A stretch of DNA of 16,595 nt from Streptosporangiaceae bacterium. Its GTDB lineage: Bacteria > Actinomycetota > Actinomycetes > Streptosporangiales > Streptosporangiaceae. The notes beneath the pieces were generated by a model, which worked only from the letters and a program-made list of their open reading frames with translations, ran no database searches and had not been told where the DNA came from. The position numbers and the translations under genes were made by a program. This document shows positions 14,247 to 16,595 of the stretch, piece by piece; position 1 is the stretch's first letter, and each line of letters opens with the position of its first letter. Where the stretch lies: the NCBI GenBank assembly GCA_030040475.1, contig JASHTQ010000379.1, positions 1 to 16,595 of the forward strand. The letters are read 5' to 3'.

Positions 14247-14263
14247 TTCCGAAAATTTCGGAA
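14247..14263. promoter_or_regulatory. Perfect 17-bp palindrome, candidate repressor operator
   Basis: TTCCGAAAATTTCGGAA is a perfect palindrome around A14255. It ends 25 nt before the GTG start of the Gfo/Idh gene and lies just downstream of a -10-like TACACT (14223-14228), where a bound repressor would block transcription. GAAA/TTTC half-sites are typical of sugar-responsive regulators of actinomycete glycoside operons. No regulator gene adjoins it within the window. Confidence 0.6.
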
Positions 14264-14288
14264 GTGGGTCCTCGACCTGGAGGTAACT

Positions 14289-15350
14289 GTGCCATCCGGA
14301 TCGATCCGGGTAGCGATCGTGGGGACGGGGAGCATCGCCGGGGTACATGCCGCGGCACTGCCGCCGGGCCGGCTCGTCGCGGCGGCCGACGTGGACGCGG
14401 GGCGGCTCGGCGCCTTTGCCGACAAGTTCGGGGTGCCGTCGAGGTACGGCGATGTCGGCGAGTTGCTCCGGGAGGCGCGGCCGGACCTGGTGCATATCTG
14501 CACGCCCCCGCATGCGCATTGCGAGCAGGCGCTGAAGTGCCTGCGGGCGGGGGTGAGCGTGCTGGTGGAGAAGCCGCCGACGATCAGCCTGCGGGAGTTC
14601 GATCTGCTCGCGGGGGCGGCGGGCGAGGGCGGTCCCTGGTTCGCCAGCGTGTTCCAGCACCGGTTCGGCGGGGCGCAGCGGCGGCTGAAGGCGCTGGCCG
14701 ACGGCGGGGCGCTCGGGCGGCCGCTGCTCGCCGTGTGCCACACGACGTGGTTCCGCGATCAGGCCTACTTCGACGTCCCGTGGCGCGGGCGGTGGGATAC
14801 CGAGGGCGGCGGTCCCACCATGGGACACGGGATCCACCAGATGGACATGCTGCTCGACGTGCTCGGCGACTGGGCCGAGGTCCGGGCGATCGCCCGCCGG
14901 CAGGCGCGCCGGACGCGAACCGAGGACGTGTCGCTGGCGCACGTCGTGTTCGCGAGCGGGGCGGTGGCGAGCGTGGTCAACAGCGTTCTGTCCCCGCGGG
15001 AGGAGAGCTACCTGCGGTTCGACTTCGAGGGCGCGAGCGTGGAGGTGACGCATCTGTACGGGTACGGCGACGGGGACTGGCGGATCACTCCTGCGCCGGG
15101 GTGGGAGGTGCCGCCTGCGGCCGCGCGGACTGGGGCGCCGAGCGGTCACCGGGAGCAGTTCGCCGAGGTGCTCGCGTGCCTGGCGGACGGGCGGCGGCCG
15201 CCGGTCCCGCCGGGCGAGAGCCGGCGCACGCTCTCGCTGGTCGCGGGGATCTACGCGGCGGCGCTGACCGGGCGGCCGGTGACGCCGGCGGACCTCGGGC
15301 CCGGTTCGCCGTTCTACGACCGGATGGACGGAGGGCTGGCGCCGTGGTGA
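14289..15350 (+). CDS. Gfo/Idh/MocA family oxidoreductase
   Basis: Protein of 353 aa, normal for the family of NAD(P)-dependent sugar, inositol and glycoside dehydrogenases. The N-terminal Rossmann part has VAIVGTGSIAGVH (8-20), with the GTGSIAG cofactor loop, and the EKPP motif (94-97) carrying the conserved catalytic-site Lys. The C-terminal alpha/beta domain has GHGIHQMDML (179-188), where His183 is the usual catalytic His. GTG 14289 follows GGAGG by 5 nt and precedes the first strand directly; the open frame upstream to 14100 has no protein-like sequence and contains the operator palindrome. First gene of an operon whose next gene overlaps its stop. Likely role: oxidation of a sugar or polyol taken up from the environment. 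Confidence 0.93.
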   Translation: MPSGSIRVAIVGTGSIAGVHAAALPPGRLVAAADVDAGRLGAFADKFGVPSRYGDVGELLREARPDLVHICTPPHAHCEQALKCLRAGVSVLVEKPPTISLREFDLLAGAAGEGGPWFASVFQHRFGGAQRRLKALADGGALGRPLLAVCHTTWFRDQAYFDVPWRGRWDTEGGGPTMGHGIHQMDMLLDVLGDWAEVRAIARRQARRTRTEDVSLAHVVFASGAVASVVNSVLSPREESYLRFDFEGASVEVTHLYGYGDGDWRITPAPGWEVPPAAARTGAPSGHREQFAEVLACLADGRRPPVPPGESRRTLSLVAGIYAAALTGRPVTPADLGPGSPFYDRMDGGLAPW

Positions 15351-16225
15351 TGTCGGTCAGCGACGACGGGGCACGCGTCCTGGGCAGCTGGAACGCGGCG
15401 GAGCTGTTCCGGTACGTGTACCGGCCCGGCGACCCGCCGGTCGAGTCGCCGCGGCCGTACCTTCATCCGGTCCGCACGCTGGCCGGGGAGCCGGTCACCG
15501 ACTTCCGCCCCGGCGATCATCCGTGGCACAAGGGAATCTCCTGGTCGCTGCCGAACGTCGGGAGCGAGAACTTCTGGGGCGGCCCGACGTACCGCAGGGG
15601 TGACGGCTACGTCCAGCTCGACAACAACGGGACCATGCGGCACGACGGCTTCGGCCCGATCAGGGCCAGCCGGGCCAGGACGGGCGGTAACTGGATCAGC
15701 CTGGCCGAGCGGCTGACCTGGGTGACCGCGGCGGGCGAGGCGCTGTTCGCCGAGCACCGTGACATCACGTTCGACGTGCGGGCGGACGGGGCCGCCTGGT
15801 CGTGCGCGTTCCGGACGACGATGCGCAATCTCAGCGGCCAGGCCGTCGCGATCGGCAGCCCGACCACCGAGGGGCGGGAGAACGCCGGCTACGGCGGGCT
15901 GTTCTGGCGCGGGCCCGCCGGCTTCGCCGGCGGCCGGGTGCTGACCCCGCGGGGGGCGGGCGGGGACGAGGTGATGGGCCGGCGGGCGCCGTGGCTGGCG
16001 TTCGCGACCCCGGTTGCGACGCTGATCTTCCGCGACTCGCCGGGCAACCCCGGCTTCCCCTGCCAGTGGTTCGTGCGCAGCTCACCGTACGCGTGCGCGT
16101 GCCCGGCCCCGTTCTTCTCCGCCGCGGTGCCGGTGGCTGCCGGGACGGAGCTGACGCTGCGCTACCAGGTCATCGTCGCCGACGGCGAGCTGGACATCGA
16201 CGGCTGCCAGGTGCTGTGTGACTGA
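15344..16225 (+). CDS. PmoA/DUF6807 family protein
   Basis: Protein of 293 aa from GTG 15344 (or 291 from ATG 15350). It has the pattern of the PmoA-like family (the name comes from a methane monooxygenase subunit, but these are soluble proteins found in sugar-catabolic clusters): ELFRYVYRPGD (20-30), RPYLHPVRTLAG and a His-rich FRPGDHPWHKGISWS stretch (55-68), then ENAGYGGLFWRGP and a WFVRSSPYACACP block. The His residues could be catalytic or metal-binding; the reaction is unknown. GTG 15344 is favoured because GGAGGG ends 8 nt before it. It overlaps the Gfo/Idh stop by 7 nt, indicating coupled translation, and in turn overlaps the cupin gene. Confidence 0.85.
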   Translation: MVMSVSDDGARVLGSWNAAELFRYVYRPGDPPVESPRPYLHPVRTLAGEPVTDFRPGDHPWHKGISWSLPNVGSENFWGGPTYRRGDGYVQLDNNGTMRHDGFGPIRASRARTGGNWISLAERLTWVTAAGEALFAEHRDITFDVRADGAAWSCAFRTTMRNLSGQAVAIGSPTTEGRENAGYGGLFWRGPAGFAGGRVLTPRGAGGDEVMGRRAPWLAFATPVATLIFRDSPGNPGFPCQWFVRSSPYACACPAPFFSAAVPVAAGTELTLRYQVIVADGELDIDGCQVLCD

Positions 16226-16595
16226 ATCGTTCCCCGGGGCGACCGCGCTGACCGTGCTTGACGTCTACGACTGGGTCGCGCCCGACGGGCTGCGGGGCGG
16301 CTCGGCGCACGTGCACCTGGCGTCGGCCGAGGGCTACCTGGTGCTGGCCGGGGGCGGGCGGCTGCAGACGCTCGGCGGCGCGGGGTACGCGGAGTCGGAG
16401 CTTCGTCCGGGTGACTGCGTGTGGTTCACGCCCGGGATCATCCACCGGCTCGTCAACGAGGGCGGGCTGCGGCTCCTGGTCGTGATGCAGAACGCCGGGC
16501 TGCCCGAGGCCGGGGACGCGGTGCTGACGTTCCCGCCCGAGGTGCTTGCCGACCCGGCGGCGTACGCGCGGGCCGCCGCGCTCCCGGCCGGCGGC
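16218..16595 (+). CDS. Cupin domain-containing protein (3' partial)
   Basis: The first 126 codons of a cupin; the frame is still open at the window edge. Cupin motif 1 is GGSAHVHLASAEGYLVLAGG, with the HxH and Glu metal ligands in correct spacing. Motif 2 is RPGDCVWFTPGIIHRLVNE, with PG and the fourth ligand His. All four metal ligands are present. After the barrel the sequence continues LPEAGDAVLTFPPEVLADP, so the full protein is larger than a minimal cupin. GTG 16218 has AGG 6 nt upstream and overlaps the PmoA-like gene by 8 nt. It is the third gene of the operon and probably a sugar isomerase, epimerase or binding protein for the same pathway. Confidence 0.88.
   Translation, partial: MTESFPGATALTVLDVYDWVAPDGLRGGSAHVHLASAEGYLVLAGGGRLQTLGGAGYAESELRPGDCVWFTPGIIHRLVNEGGLRLLVVMQNAGLPEAGDAVLTFPPEVLADPAAYARAAALPAGG

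Noticed and set aside
14264..15343. Upstream extension of the PmoA-like frame into the Gfo/Idh gene
   Set aside because: The extension is a shifted reading of the Gfo/Idh gene with unnatural composition; the ribosome site at 15330-15335 marks the real start.
1..16595. tRNA, rRNA, CRISPR array or complete insertion sequence
   Set aside because: No tRNA T-loop/anticodon patterns, no regularly spaced repeats and no transposase or integrase motifs were seen on either strand.

Overview
The window is high-GC DNA with GTG starts, Shine-Dalgarno-led genes and several actinobacterial hallmark families: an XRE/DUF5753 plus DUF397 pair, a CGNR/ABATE protein, LAL (large LuxR) regulators and a ScoMcrA-type head domain. 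I infer a filamentous or soil actinomycete, possibly from the Streptosporangiales and relatives; the genus cannot be fixed from sequence alone.

Left part (1-8237), catabolic and regulatory genes. The window opens inside a GMC oxidoreductase (+). On the minus strand a tight three-gene operon follows: SDR (3811), GH15 glycosidase (3-nt gap), two-module VOC protein (GTGA overlap). Upstream of it is a second minus-strand pair, a divergent SDR lacking its catalytic Tyr/Lys and a 939-aa LAL regulator 5 nt downstream of it. A CGNR zinc-finger regulator is divergent from this pair.

Middle part (8163-10884), a run of damaged genes. A LysR regulator appears to have lost about 55-70 residues from its effector domain in frame. 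A second LAL regulator keeps only its N-terminal ATPase part and its last ~18 codons, now out of frame. A nucleotide-cyclase-like gene keeps its start and its C-terminal tail, but the middle is gone and the frame is broken. Two small apparently intact genes sit among them: a 76-aa conserved-looking protein and a stand-alone ScoMcrA head-like domain. All are on the minus strand. The shared pattern, both ends kept and the middle missing, is the most striking feature of the window.

Accessory pair (11259-12712). An XRE/DUF5753 regulator and a DUF397 protein form a minus-strand Scr1-type toxin-antitoxin-like pair ending in a clear hairpin terminator. The flanks are visibly richer in A+T than the rest.

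Right part (12709-16595). A DUF445 membrane protein (-) diverges from a plus-strand operon of overlapping genes: Gfo/Idh/MocA oxidoreductase, PmoA/DUF6807 protein and a cupin cut by the window end. This looks like a sugar or polyol catabolic unit, with a perfect 17-bp palindrome between its putative promoter and first gene as a candidate operator.

A second cross-cutting signal is a diverged repeat (34 nt, 30 identical) found 48-81 nt upstream of the SDR operon and 54-87 nt upstream of the McrA-head gene, in the same orientation relative to both. A shorter relative (15-nt core) lies upstream of the SDR-LAL pair. It may be a shared operator. No rRNA, tRNA, CRISPR or complete insertion sequence was recognised.
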